Both the position numbers and the translations under genes were made by a program. Below, in pieces: positions 48,542 to 60,268 of a stretch of DNA of 64,000 bases. The stretch's first letter is position 1. The number at the start of each line of letters is the position of its first letter. The notes under the pieces are model-generated. The model was not told the origin of the DNA, did not search any database, and saw only the letters and a program-made list of their open reading frames with translations. This DNA is from Owenia fusiformis (Eukaryota > Annelida > Polychaeta > Sabellida > Oweniidae), in NCBI GenBank assembly GCA_903813345.2, contig CAIIXF020000010.1:32518425-32582424 (forward strand), written 5' to 3'.

Positions 48542-49056
48542 ATAAATCTTCAAGATAACTCTTTGATTCTTAAAGATCTAGCAATTTGTAGCTTTGCTAA
48601 GTTTACTATTGCTTACAATAAAGATATTAGATGACCATTGATATGTGTTGCTATGGTTACCCTGTTAACGAAATACTGATGATAATCTCCTATAAACATA
48701 AATGTATTGAAATGAAGAAATATACCCTCAACACATAGTAAACATTTTGTACACGATCCAAATTGTGCCGAAATTCCCCAAAATAAGTTACTACATTTTA
48801 ACTATAAAGAGAAGCAACATGAAAAAAACATGAATTCATATGAAATTTTAAACGGGGACTACACCAAGGAAGATGGGTATCTTTAAGCGTCTATAAAAAA
48901 TGATTAATAGACCACATTCCAAAAAACATATCTGAAAGACTGTTCTCTGTTAATCTGTAATGCAGAATGTTAAATCATTAACAGGTTTATAATGTGATTC
49001 ATGTACACCTATCCTCTCCCTCATTTAAAGTAAATGTCACGGCCATAGTATTACAG

Positions 49057-49207
49057 GCCCATAAGCCAGCTTTTGCCACGGAGCTTCACATTTCAAAAAA
49101 AATCAGTGGGGGCTTCACTTTGACAAATTTGGCCAAAAATCACATCAAATATATTCAGAATGGTGAAAACTGCATGATTTTGAAAGAATTTTTGACCAAG
49201 GGGGATT
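49057..49207. mobile_element. Relative of the GCCCATAGCC element, right end degraded
   Basis: It starts GGCCCATAAGCCAGCTTTTG and later has GGTGAAAACTGCATGATTTTGA and GACCAAGGGGG, matching the element at 10931-11098 in order. The terminal GGCTACGGGC is lost. Confidence 0.45.
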
Positions 49208-49443
49208 AACCTTTGCAGGTTGTGACATTGCTATTGTGGGGCGATTGGTGTTCGGCAGCTTGGTATTCAACATTTGGCGTCTGTAACAAATGACTGTAGC
49301 ATTTTGCATTTTAATAACTTTTTCTAAGACTATTGCCAAGAGGTTACCATTGGGAGTCAGTGTTTGGAACCCTGATATGAAAACACTTCCCGATTGAATT
49401 TCCCTTTTCTGAAAATATGACTCAAGTTTTTTTTACCTTCCAG

Positions 49444-49649
49444 GTACATGAAATACCTCTACCCTTATGAATGTGAAAAACTTAAACTCAGTTCACCAAC
49501 TGAGCTTCAATCTGCCATCGACGGCAACAGAAGAGAAGGACGTCGCCCAAGTTACGGCTACGACCTCTCCCCCGGGGCACCTACCCTCCTCTCCCCCTCC
49601 CCCCATCACATAAATGGACTTTTCAACGGCCACTCAAGACATACTGTGG
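49444..49649 (+). CDS. ARID3: ARID3/dead ringer exon C: end of extended ARID and start of linker
   Basis: Residues 86 (shared) to 154 are encoded, starting YMKYLYPYECEKLKLSSPTE and then LQSAIDGNRREGRRPSYGYD. This is the C-terminal helix of the extended ARID typical of ARID3 members. A Ser/Pro/His-rich stretch follows (SPGAPTLLSPSPHHINGLFN) that begins the poorly conserved linker. The acceptor is a pyrimidine tract ending TTCCAG at 49443. The donor is GG/GTAAGT after 49649. Intron phases on both sides match the neighbouring exons (2 before, 1 after). The RREGRR segment is basic and lies where family members have DNA-contacting or nuclear-localising residues; that role is inferred here. Confidence 0.96.
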
Positions 49650-50927
49650 GTAAGTAGTATACACTTTTATACTCAGAGTTTTTCATCGACTTAATTTATC
49701 GTGATTTACATTAATTGTTATGTCTGAGTTAAGTCTTAAATGTGCAATATATTTGGATCGCCTGTCAATTGGCATATTGTTGTTGCGAAACTTTAATTAC
49801 CCCATATATATATGTAACATCTTATACTTTCGTAGAGCAAAACAAACTTATGTACAATAAAGATATTCCACTTTTGTATGTACATTATAGTTATGTATTC
49901 AATTAAAACTTTAAAATTAGAAATCGCAGATAAATAATTATCGAAATCGACCAATTATTACAGAAAATGAAACCAATGAATTAAAATGTGACAAAAGACG
50001 TAAAGTTTTAACTATCAAAGCTAGAAGTGGCGATCGTTGTCACATTCTCGATTTTACGAGAGATTCATCTCACATATGATTAATGGATAAGACACTGTCA
50101 TGTACAGTCTTTCAATTTTGAATAATTGTTTTAACTTTTCTGTTACGTTTCGACCTAGTTTCAAAGTAATTGTGTATTTTAAGTCAGTTAAAATTATGTT
50201 CAATCATGGCCATGGTTCAGTTCAGTTTCTCATAGGAGGTCTTATTGGTTTAATTAATTTTACTATTATTATTTTATTGTTTTAATGATTAAATTTTGGG
50301 TAAAAGTACCTGATTTTTGCATTTAGGATAAAATAGTTACTGTGTATGATTAGATTTACAATAATTACAATCGACATCCCAGAGGATCTAACAATGTTAT
50401 ACAATTTAGAACCTTGACGTACGTAATTTAATGTCCATTTTATAAGGCTTCTCTCCTTCCTCTGTTAATACGTCAACGTTTTTTTTATCTCCTTGAAAAC
50501 TAGATGAGAAATTATAATTGTATTTTGAACCGACCCTGTCTGAGTTGAGAAAATGCATTACTTTTTGAGTACTTGATGTTTGATCTATTGATTGTTTAAC
50601 CTCTTGAATTCCAGTCTCTAAAATCGGTTGAAACCAGAGAATTTTTCATTTTTGCCACCTTTTGATATTTAACTACATTCATATACAACTTTAGATGCTC
50701 AACTTAGTAAAATCAGACGGCGGAGATAATTTCTACAAATTCTAAAATAAGTTTTGTTTAAATTGGATGAAAATTGTTTAGATAAGAGCAATTTTAGTGA
50801 AAGATTTTGTGATGGATTTTCTCGTCACCCTGGGTTTCAAGGTCATTTCTGAGGTGACGAGATATCTCGTCACTCCAGGTAGTCAAGAGGTTAATCAAGG
50901 TTTAATTTTACGATTGTTTTGTTTTAG
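49650..50927 (+). other. ARID3: ARID3 intron between exons C and D
   Basis: A phase-1 intron of 1278 bp, GTAAGT to TTTTAG. It is free of recognisable repeats and genes apart from a weak stretch near 50395-50490 that faintly resembles the right half of a CGTCTGC element. Confidence 0.85.
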
Positions 50928-51047
50928 GTACACCCCCCATGATGCCACCAATGGCCCATCACCATCACCCGTCATTGATGAATGGCCTCCATCATCCCAG
51001 TCATCCAACCCCCATACACAACCGACCACGTAGCACAGGGTCATCAG
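50928..51047 (+). CDS. ARID3: ARID3/dead ringer exon D: His/Pro-rich linker
   Basis: A small exon encodes residues 155 (shared) to 194: TPPMMPPMAHHHHPSLMNGL followed by HHPSHPTPIHNRPRSTGSS. It is low-complexity, rich in His, Pro and Met, with no fold expected, and belongs to the variable linker between ARID and REKLES in this family. It is placed in the gene because the frame continues exactly: G from exon C plus GT gives Gly, and its last G plus AT of exon E gives Asp. The acceptor is TTGTTTTGTTTTAG ending at 50927. The donor G/GTATGA after 51047 is weaker than the others, which could permit skipping. Skipping would keep frame because the exon is 120 bases with phase-1 introns on both sides. 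Confidence 0.88.
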
Positions 51048-51254
51048 GTATGACAAGAAAGATATTCGCTAAAATTCCATGACATGAAAATATGCTCTAA
51101 ACTTTTATTTCGAAGAATAATAAAATATCTACAAATTAAACTGTATTCTGAAGAATTATCTTCAATTAATTCTCACATACGAACTTTCTTAAATTATATT
51201 GAGTGTATATTTTCCAAAATTGTGTGGTATAAAATAGCTTAAATTAGGTGACAG

Positions 51255-51394
51255 TAATGCCTGGGTCACATTTGCTCCGATCCATCGGCGGCGCCGATTG
51301 AGTGTTTTGTTCAATATTGTATTCAATTTTGAACAAAATACTCAATCGCCCGGGCGCCGTAGTGAAAATCGGAGCACATGTGACCATGGCATTA
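51255..51394. mobile_element. Near-palindromic MITE, copy 1 (140 bp, TA-flanked)
   Basis: TAATGCC-x-GGGTCACATTTGCTCCGAT on the left mirrors ATCGGAGCACATGTGACC and GGCATTA on the right. Inside, GATTGAGTGTTTTGTTCAA mirrors TTGAACAAAATACTCAATC. The entire element can fold on itself. A TA at each edge fits Tc1/mariner-type target duplication. GC-rich patches (GGCGGCGCCG and GCCCGGGCGCC) stand out in AT-rich intron. Confidence 0.8.
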
Positions 51395-52021
51395 ATGAAT
51401 GTATAAGTGTCAATTTTGTGTACGGAAATGTATTCTAATACGACAATGAATGGAATATATGTATTTATATATGACACCTTCCTGCATGCATCTAACTGAC
51501 ACCATAGTGTTTTGCTTTGCATAATTATTATGAAAAAGTCTTTTGACTGGAATAAACATACCTTCTTGAAAGGTATATATCCCACAAGGATTCAGATTTC
51601 ATCTTAAAATATGGATTTAGGTCGATAAAATGTATGACAGAAAATAAAATTTCTATCAATTGTTCAGTGATGGAAAAGTAACATATTTTTATTACTTTCA
51701 CGATGAGAGAATTAATTCCGATGTCATTTTCATCGTAACGTCGCAATGATTTACAGCATTTATCCCAATAAGAAACTATTATGAGGTTGATTGCTGAATA
51801 GAGAAATGGGAATTTGAAGTGTAAACCCATATTAATGTAATCACGTCCTTAATTAAAACATATTAAAAGTATATCTAAAAAGCCAAAGTAATGTTCGCTA
51901 TTGGAGAAAATGTCAGTTTAATAGAAGGAATTGTTATTAACCATTTCATTTAATGTTCATTGCATATAATATAACTGTTAAAGAGATTGTAACAATAACT
52001 TCAACCCGCCACTCAAAATGT

Positions 52022-52187
52022 CCGTCTGCTTTGAATATTTTGATCATTATCTCTCTAAAATTTGACTGAAGTTTGGGATTTTTTAGCATTTATGTACAAT
52101 TTAGAGTATGGGCTTTAGATTGCGTGACTTTATTGTTAGCTAATTTCTCTATTTTTCACTCTATTTTGCATTTAAAAACATGGCAGT
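52022..52187 (+). repeat. CGTCTGC element, forward, full length
   Basis: CCGTCTGCTTTGAATA to CATTTAAAAACATGGC, with ACAATTTAGAGTATGGGC in the middle. Confidence 0.82.
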
Positions 52188-53345
52188 TGTGACTGTGGAT
52201 TGCTAGGATTTCATTCGATGCTCATTTCTGTATTGTTGTGTGTTAATTCTTACTTTAGATATGCCGATTTATCGGCAAGAAACTACACTTTAATGATCGT
52301 ACATCGCACTTCATCAAATCTTTACGACTATTTTCTATTTGTATTGCCGTGTGATATCAGCTCATATAAAGCTTAAGGCTCGGGATAATCTGTGATGTCA
52401 ACACGGCCGACCATTCTACCATTTAACTATGTTTAGGTTTTATATTACGGTACTCTGATAAGGCAATTCGTATGTCGACTCTTTGATTATTCTATAGGAT
52501 CCATCATGATAACTGTTTTTATATGAAAATGCCCCAGAGCAATGTAAATATCACCCAGCCATAATGACCTTTTCAGAAGTCAGTTTCAAGCCATAATGGT
52601 GTATAATCGCTATTTACTGGGAATTAATCAGAGAATGGCCCAATAACGAATCCATGATACAATAAATAGGCATTACGACGATTTATCTCCAATTGTATTG
52701 TTACGGTGTTGGCAGTATCGCCAAACTGGAGCGGCTAATTAAGCTCCATAAAAAACAGCTATATTTATAAAGATGACATAAAATGGACTTAGGAAAATTG
52801 ACAAAAATAACCTTTATTCAGTTCGTGAATTAATTCATCCATCATGAGTGGTTTTTTATTGTAAATACTGCCATAAATTTGTGTTTTATCGTTTCATTTT
52901 GAGATCAACTTTAATTCCTTGTTTTACACGCCAAAAGGTTGGAATTAATATGGGGGGTGAGTTCAGTCGTTGGAATTACTGTCATAATAAAATAAGATTG
53001 TTGAGGAATGAATAATTTGGTGTTAGTTTATGAAAGCTTATCTCGCTTTAACATTTTGTGAGCTCAATTAAAAATGAGAGAATCCGTGTTCATTATTTTG
53101 TTTTATCACCGTGCTGTCCTGAACTTTTTAATTACGAATAATTTCAACAAAGAGACAACGCTCTGGCGATACATACTTGTACTCGTCTTATAATCCCAGT
53201 TAGGTGACACTTGCATAAGATAAGATAAATAAAAAATAAACTTGGTTCTAACATCCAGCTGGTAACACAATTCTACTGTCATTCTAAAAAATAATTATTT
53301 ATCACAGAAATGGCTCATATAAAAAAGTCAAATGAAATGGTTCAG

Positions 53346-53487
53346 TTCATTGCTCTTTAAAATTTGAATGAAGTGTTTGATTTTCTTGCATTTCTATATA
53401 ATTTAGAGTGTTCACTACATGCCTGTTTACTTTATTCCTTGCTAATTTCACTCTTTTCTATCCTATTTTAGATTTTAAAACATGACC
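53346..53487 (+). repeat. CGTCTGC element, forward, tip lost, near exon E
   Basis: CTTTAAAATTTGAATGAAGT to GATTTTAAAACATGACC; otherwise close to consensus. It ends about 110 bp before the exon E acceptor. Confidence 0.82.
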
Positions 53488-53597
53488 ATGTTTCTTTTGT
53501 CCCCCCAATCTTGACCATATTTTGAATTTCAAACACTACTCCTTTTATAAAACCCATATCCAGTCCCCCCCAGTAAATAACATGTATATATTTACAG

Positions 53598-53975
53598 ATG
53601 ATAACCGTAGCCCTAGCCCACCTTCAACACCTAGTCGTCTGCAGCAACAACAAGCACTACACAGTTTAACAGAGCGGGACGCTATCGCGATGGAAGCAGC
53701 GTCACGTGCGATGGAAGAAGCTACTCGTAAAATGGAAATGGCGTCACGTGTTGCACTAGAACGTGCAGCTGAACGAGCGACAAGTACAAATTCTAATGAA
53801 CATACTTCGTCACATAAACGACCAAGCCCATCATGTAGTCCAAAATCTGAAGATAATAGAAAAAGCGACCCCGAAATTGATGAACCATCACCGAAAAAGA
53901 TGGCGCTAGCAGAAGATGAAAGGTTATTATCACACGTAGGAATGAACAATGCCCATCTGAAAATTACAAGTCGAA
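53598..53975 (+). CDS. ARID3: ARID3/dead ringer exon E: charged helical segment and degenerate REKLES-alpha
   Basis: The exon encodes residues 195 (shared) to 320. After a Ser/Pro stretch (DDNRSPSPPSTPSRL) and QQQQ, residues of about 218-255 form an Ala/Glu/Arg/Met-rich stretch with strong helix propensity (ERDAIAMEAASRAMEEATRK onward). A polar region (SSHKRPSPSCSPKSEDNRK) follows. Then DEPSPKKMALAEDERLL aligns with the family block around EP-x-x-KKMAL that follows the REKLES hexapeptide. The hexapeptide itself is not recognisable (RKSDPEID in its place). The acceptor is ATATTTACAG. The donor CGAA/GTAAGT follows 53975. The frame stays open to a stop at 54146-54148, so intron retention would add about 57 unrelated residues. 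A GA-rich composition makes this the most codon-distinct exon. A CGTCTGC element ends about 110 bp upstream. Confidence 0.95.
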
Positions 53976-55458
53976 GTAAGTATAGAAGGAGTTCACGTAA
54001 AATGTTATTGTATCCATGTTTCACCTCATTGTATCCATATTCCACCTTATTGTATCCATGTTTGATATTAAGTGGAATGAATGAAATGTGGATTAAACAA
54101 AACCATTACAGTACCTTATCTACTGTAACAATTGACGCCAAGAAATGAAATAACATGGAAATAACATGGAACAAGAATGAACCAAGTAACATTGTATTCA
54201 TTTTTATTTTCATGGAAAAATGTCTCTTGTGTTTATTTGCTTTTATCTCTGACATTTTAACAACTATTTACGATTTTCTTTCCAAATAAAATCAAAAAAT
54301 TCACTTTATTTTTTGCTGATGTCAAAACATGAACCTGTAATAATTTATTTATAGGTCACTGTGTTGATTGACTGTTCATTATAAAAAAGAAGATATAAAT
54401 GGTCTCTGATATGTCCTGTTGACAAATTATAACGATTTGATCGCATGGAACATCGATGTTGGGATTCCCAATCTGATTAAGATCTACCAAATGGCGGAAG
54501 TACCAGCCACTTATTTTCCTGAATCTGCCGAAATTACCCATCTCCAAAGAAAATTTATCTACTAATTATATTAGATGTTGGCGGTGAACACGACATTTTA
54601 GATTGAATATTGGTTGCGTCCAATTTCTCTTTTTTGATCAATCAATTTATTTAATTTTTTCGAGCTTGAAAACATATGCTCTTTTGGCGAGGGTGATTTA
54701 TCAAAAGAACTAATTAAAATTGCAAAATTTCTTTAGAAATGACCCATTACTTTTATGAATTTGGCCAAAAGCTGTAAATGGCCAAAGGGTTCGTTAACAT
54801 CTAAAGTTATGTGAAAAATAAAACAAATCTTTGAACGTAAAGTCGTAAATTTGCATCAACTTGCGATTAATCACTTTGAAATAACATTGAAGATTTTCAA
54901 CTCTTCCCTTTCAAAATATCCCTCGGAAAAACAATTGAAATAATTCTATGAATCGGAAATTATTATATGCTGAATTACCACAAGATCATTTTATATTTTA
55001 ATATTATTCAGTTTTTATTCATATCTTTATATGAATGCATAATAGTATTGAATTTTAAGTGATTTTTATGAAAAAGTTCAAAATTTTGTTTTAAAGAATT
55101 CAATTAATCATTGCCCCAAATCTTATGTCGATGGATTTCCCGAGAAGCTTTTTGGCCTAAAGGTGATGTGTACAAATGAGCACATTAATTAGATAAAATT
55201 AGACTTTAATGACCACGTACCTTTCCCCTTTCTAGTCACTCCTAAACCGAGGGTTCACTATACAGATTAAGAACCAATCAAAATGTAATTAACCTTTTTG
55301 TTCAGATCAAATACACGTCCTTGACGAATACAGATTCACTTTCGGGATAATATTAGATCAATTTGTTCCGTCATTTGATTTATCCGATTTATTTTTCTTT
55401 AGTTGTTTAATACATATCTCCTCCATCAATATCTGTGTACTTATAAAAAAGATTGAAA

Positions 55459-55612
55459 CTGTTACATTTTAAAATCCGAAATAGAGCCAAAATAGATTAA
55501 TAAGAAATAAATAAAATATACAGTCATGTAGTCAACACTCTAAATTATATAAAAATGCAAGAAAAACAGACACTTTATTCAAATTTTAGAGAGAAATGGA
55601 GTGGAATTTGAA
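55459..55612 (-). repeat. CGTCTGC element, reverse, tip diverged
   Basis: TTACATTTTAAAATCCG, AGTCAACACTCTAAATTATA and ACTTTATTCAAATTTTAGAG. Confidence 0.75.
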
Positions 55613-55737
55613 TGCCTGGGGTGTCAATGTAATCGCAGAGATCAAAAGATTTGATAGGATTTCTATGTTCTGTAGGTGCAAATCCTGATCATTTGTTATC
55701 TTGTAGCATAAGATGTCACTCCGATTATTTTTAATGT

Positions 55738-56007
55738 CCGTCTGCTTTTGCAGATTCCTTTATTATTTCATTATCTTGTATCTGATCAGTATCTGATTTT
55801 CTTGCATTTTCATACAATTTAGAGTGTTCACCACATTCCCATTGACTTTATTCCTTGCTAATTCCTCTAATTTCTCTCTAAAATTTGAAAAAAGTATCTG
55901 ATTTTCTTACATCTTTATACAATTTAGAGTGTTCACTACATGCCTGTTTACTTTATTCCTAGCTAGCTTCATACGTTTCTACTTTATTTTGTATTTTAAA
56001 ACATGGA
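55738..56007 (+). repeat. Two CGTCTGC elements in tandem, forward
   Basis: The first copy has CCGTCTGCTTTTGCAG and runs to CTTTATTCCTTGCTAATTCC at about 55863. The second starts without a tip at TAATTTCTCTCTAAAATTTG and ends TATTTTAAAACATGG. Confidence 0.8.
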
Positions 56008-56127
56008 TATCATTTTGGTCTCACCAACAACAGATTTATCAATTCAAATAGCTTGTAAATAATGAGTCTTCAGTTTGAGTAATGATAAGAAGTCTTCATG
56101 ATGCTTCATTAATAAAATATCAATGAG

Positions 56128-56291
56128 GGTCATTATTATAAACATCAAATAAAGGCAAAAAGAGAGGAATTAGTGAGGAATAAAATTCACAAGTATTTTC
56201 GGAACACACTTAATTTTATCAAAATGAAAGAAAATGAGACACTTCATTCAAAATTTAGAGAGAAAATAGCTAAATATTGATGAGCAGATGG
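56128..56291 (-). repeat. CGTCTGC element, reverse, full length
   Basis: GGTCATTATTATAAACATC to ATTGATGAGCAGATGG. Confidence 0.8.
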
Positions 56292-56505
56292 ACAAAACAA
56301 ATTTCCTGTGGCCTGATTTATTATCATCAATAACTCAAAGACTGCCTGTTTCTATAATTACGAGATATTCACTTGCATCCAAATCAAATCTTATGTTTAA
56401 GCGGAAATATTGTTATAAGAAATCACCCTAATTGACAGTTAAAAAATGACAGTCGTAAAAAAATTATTCCAAATTGAAGACCTTATAAGCCACTCATACC
56501 TTTTC

Positions 56506-56651
56506 CAGTTAATTTTTCTCTAAAATTTGAATAAATTGTCTGATTTTCTTTCATTTCTATACAATTAAGAGTGTTAACTACATGCCTATTTACTTTATTC
56601 CTTGCTAATTCCACTCCTTTTCACTTTATTTTACATTTTGAAACAAGACCA
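56506..56651 (+). repeat. CGTCTGC element, forward, tip lost
   Basis: TTTTTCTCTAAAATTTGAAT to CATTTTGAAACAAGACC. Confidence 0.8.
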
Positions 56652-57729
56652 TGTTTCTTTTATTGAGCCTGTATTCAGTTAACATTAATAATACCCAGAC
56701 AAGGGTGAAATTTACATCGGACATTAAAAAATGAAAGTTTTATGGAAGTATCACATGAATAGATAAAAGGTAATCACCAGAAAATTTCATGACTTTCTTG
56801 AATGAAGATACTACTGGCCTATTAGATATCTTGATTAACTGGTTTCAAACATGAACTGAAAACTCTCAATAGAACAAACACGTCTTAGAGTGAGCATAAA
56901 CACCCTTATATAAGTGAACACCCTCAAAGAAAGAAGGTTTTGAACATAGCTATAAGGCTAAACTCTTTAATTGAGTGTTGTTAATATCTTTAGCCAGTCT
57001 ACAAGTTGAACTCCCTAAATTCAAAAATGTTAAAAAGTTACTTAAGTTTTAAGGACTGTTTTTGCTTATATTGGTTTTATAAAAAAACATATGTACGTGT
57101 ATTGCACAGGAGATTACCATTTAACCAAAACTAGGATGATTTCAGTTTTATCAAAGTTAGAAAATAAACAATAAATGAATGAATAAATAAGTACCAGTTT
57201 ATTTTTTGAATTATTAGATCTCTCTATTTGCTCCTAGTTATGATATAGACGTTATAAAACATCAATGCGCTGCTTGAACCATCGTTAATTAAACAGATAC
57301 GAAGTTGTAAACCCCGCAGATGTATCTGATACAATAACAGAGCTTTATAAAAAACACGAAATAAAAAATCAAACGAAGAAAATTGATATGTTGCTATAAT
57401 TGCATTAACAAGTGAAAGATAGATTTTTATGTATCAATTTAATTCTGCTATCATATTTATGGATGATGTTCCAAAGCTGAACTGGTACAAGATTACGAGA
57501 AATGTAAACCGATTCGCAGGTGCGCAAGGCTAAACAATATCTTCAGTTAATTGTATATAATTTATAATTTCACTTCCCCAGGCTACGACTTTTATAACGA
57601 GACCAAAAATCAAATATCAAAAAACTAACTGGTTTTATATTTTTTATTTTTCTAATTGAGACCTCATTTTGAGCTGTATTTAAATTTTTTATCAAAAGTC
57701 AATTGTAGTTGGTTTAATGGAATATTGCT

Positions 57730-57752
57730 CGAAGCAATATTTTCGGTTTCAG
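57730..57752. repeat. Short perfect palindrome AATATTGCT-CGA-AGCAATATT
   Basis: Nine-base arms around CGA, about 110 bp before a reverse CGTCTGC element. It could be a factor-binding site or a chance hairpin. Confidence 0.45.
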
Positions 57753-57860
57753 TTCTATTGAAACAAGAGAATCTCTTCTTGTGGTAGGAACTATCATTAT
57801 ATGCTTTTTATATCAACTATAATGTCTATAATGTCTTCACGAGCAATAATTTATCAGCAC

Positions 57861-58024
57861 GGTCATATTTTAAAATCCAAAATGCAGCAGGAGAGAGTGG
57901 AATTAGCAAGAAATAAAGTAAATAGGCATGTAGTCAACACTCTAAATTGTATAGAAGTGCAAAACAATTATACAATTTATTCAAATTTTAGAGAGAAATG
58001 AGTGGAATAAGCATGAGCAGACGG
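57861..58024 (-). repeat. CGTCTGC element, reverse, full length, near consensus
   Basis: GGTCATATTTTAAAATCC, TTAGCAAGAAATAAAGTAAA and AAGCATGAGCAGACGG. It faces a forward copy 68 bp away, forming a large inverted repeat. Confidence 0.9.
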
Positions 58025-58092
58025 ACATTATTCAACGAGGGTAGATGACTCTATTAACTAAGATAAGGCACCTGCTTCAACTTGCACTAATG

Positions 58093-58240
58093 TCGTCTGC
58101 TCATGCTAATTACTCTCCATTTCTCTCTAAAATCGAATAAATTGCCTGATTTTTCTGCATCCTTTTACAATATAGAGAGTTAGTTTTATGTTTATTAACC
58201 TCATTCCTTGGAATTTAATTTATGGTTACACTTTTCTTCA
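58093..58240 (+). repeat. CGTCTGC element, forward, right end diverged
   Basis: TCGTCTGCTCATGCTAATTA and CATTTCTCTCTAAAATCGAA. Confidence 0.75.
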
Positions 58241-59454
58241 GTTAAAGGTGTTTATATATTGGGTTGTAAATATATACCCATAATATGTGTGGTAATTTAG
58301 GTATACATATACAGAGAATATACAGTTATCTAAAAATAGAAATATATATATTCCAATTATCTATATAATTTACTTTGAATACAGTGGAGTTATATATTGT
58401 TTAAATTTCATGGTGATTCAGTTTAAAATCTATTTTTAAGAAATATCCATTTGAGCCTATTGTGATGCTTGAGAGTCCAACGACCTTTGGACTATAGCAC
58501 TTATTCAAAAATTGACAAAAATCGTCATCATTATATTGATTAGAAACATGTACTTGTGGATATTACATGGTTATCTTTTTTATCAATGGGTGCTAAATCC
58601 TAATTTTATATTCCCTGTTTTGTCAAAAGAACTCAATATACATCATTTTTACATGGTGTAAACATATTTTCAACAGATCTACATGCCATTTTCACGCAGC
58701 ACCCCATTGCACTAAATCCGGGGAGACATCGCAGTAATTTTGGAGATTCAATTTCAAAATTGAAATTGAAAAATGACTTCATGCACTGAAGAAATTAAGC
58801 CTGTTTCCAGTAATACTTAATGTCATGATTTTTAGCATTGATTTACTATCTGTTTTTACAATGCAGAGTTAATTATAGGTGAATATATCCCAATTTGCCT
58901 CGAGACAAATGACTGTGATTTAAATTATGCAGATCTCTTATTTGTTATAACTAAGAAAGACCTAAAGGCATAGTAAGGCATTAATATCACATAAAAAGAC
59001 AATATAAAAATTAAATCCTTTCAAAGAATTTCAAAAACTTGGAATTGATTCAAATTCCTGTTCGTATACCACCCAAGTAAAAGCAACATCTCAGGGTCTA
59101 CTGGCTAAATATACAAAAATATTTTTTATCGAAAAATAATTTTTGTGATTTTTTTTCGAGTGATATCATAATTATGTTAATTAGGAAGGGTGAATCCTAC
59201 AGGTGGTTTTCTGATATCCCGTTACTTTAGAATTTTAATATGATCGTAAAAGTTTAAAATGAATTTTTGCTAGAGGCTTAAGTGATGTATGGATTATGTT
59301 AAAGTAAAAACATAATACAGTCATCTATAATGTGGTTATTAATGTCTTTGTGGTATTAACAAATCCCGACTTGTGAAATATTAGAAAAGTAGAGACATTT
59401 AAATGATTTTTTATAATTTGAAGAATGTATTTTGATTCATCTTCAGGATGTATA

Positions 59455-60013
59455 AAAGTGAATATACTAGAAGTGGTACTTTTGTTAGTAAGAATCATAG
59501 TACCTCTTTAATGTGTAGCCATATGGATCATAGTGCCTCTTTAATTATGATAGACAACAAGAAGAAAGAAATACTCTTTAGCTATCAATGGTTATAATGC
59601 CACTTTAAGATTTACATTGTTTCATACGGTAGTGGCACTTTAATATGAATATTTTTTTTCCATAATCATCATAGTGGTACTTTAACATTAGAGAAAGAGA
59701 AGAAATAAATATTTCCTATGAGCTGTCAATGGTGATAATGCCACTTTAAGATGTGTATTTTTTTCCATTTCTTAGAGTGATACCTTAATGTAAATGTGTT
59801 TTTATCCATAATCATCAAAGTGAAACTTGAACATAAGACTAAGAGAAAAAATAAATACTTGCTATAAGCTAACAATCGTCATAATGCCACTTATAAATGT
59901 ACATTTTCTGTTTTGCATACTGACACTTTAATATGAATTTTTTTTCATTTTCATCATAGTGGCACTTTAACATTAGACAAAGAAAAGAAATAAATATTTG
60001 CTATGAGCTATCA
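59455..60013. repeat. Tandem array of about 140-bp units (ATAGTGGCACTTTAACATTA type)
   Basis: About four units share TCATCATAGTGGCACTTTAA, then AGAAATAAATATTTGCTATG and ATAATGCCACTTTAAGA. Anchors fall near 59675, 59815 and 59953. TAGTGGCACTTT and ATGCCACT are in opposite senses inside each unit, so units can form hairpins. Confidence 0.75.
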
Positions 60014-60105
60014 ATGATTAGTACATTTATAGTGATGGATATATTAGCCCCTAGTGATCAATTTAATGGTATTATACTTAGTGTTCAAAACGTTTACCAA
60101 AATGT

Positions 60106-60268
60106 CCGTCTGCACATGCTTATTTCACTCATTTCTCTTTAAAATTTGAATAAAGTGTCTCATTTTATGAGATATATACTAAATCTGAGGACTTAACTAC
60201 ATGCTTGTATATTTTTTTCCTTGTTTATTTCTCTAGTTTTATTAATTTTTCAATTTTGAAATGAGACC
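60106..60268 (+). repeat. CGTCTGC element, forward, full length
   Basis: CCGTCTGCACATGCTTATTT to AATTTTGAAATGAGACC. It is the last intronic copy, about 360 bp before the exon F acceptor. Confidence 0.82.

Larger units (their letters stand above)
47168..49443 (+). other. ARID3: ARID3 intron between exons B and C
   Basis: GTAAGT at 47168 and CCAG at 49443 bound a phase-2 intron of 2276 bp. It holds a 43-bp minisatellite at its start, three roughly 150-bp repeat units around 48108-48541, and a fragment related to the GCCCATAGCC element at 49057-49207. It is the only ARID3 intron over 2 kb here with no CGTCTGC element that I could find besides scattered short matches. Confidence 0.85.
51048..53597 (+). 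other. ARID3: ARID3 intron between exons D and E
   Basis: A phase-1 intron of 2550 bp, GTATGA to TTACAG. It contains a palindromic MITE (51255-51394), two forward CGTCTGC elements (52022-52187 and 53346-53487) and, between them, about 1.1 kb without visible repeats that keeps more CpG dinucleotides than its surroundings. Confidence 0.85.

Noticed and set aside
51244-51585. A 113-codon minus-strand open frame.
   Set aside because: It runs through the palindromic MITE and has no domain.
53545-54045. A 166-codon open frame on the minus strand.
   Set aside because: It is the antisense shadow of ARID3 exon E, open because of that exon's GA-rich codons.
53976-54148. Extension of the exon E frame to a stop at 54146-54148 as the true C-terminus.
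   Set aside because: A strong GTAAGT donor at 53976 and exact phase joining to the REKLES-beta exon make splicing far more likely. The extension is repetitive (LYPC/LYPY).
9274-58001. Similar short predicted peptides at 9274-9489, 15467-15700, 46325-46651 (minus) and 57801-58001, all with a ARNKVNRHVVNTLNCIEM-like core, looked like a small protein family.
   Set aside because: All are translations of reverse CGTCTGC elements in the one frame that happens to be open in the consensus. Other copies have stops or shifts there, starts differ, and nothing marks them as genes.
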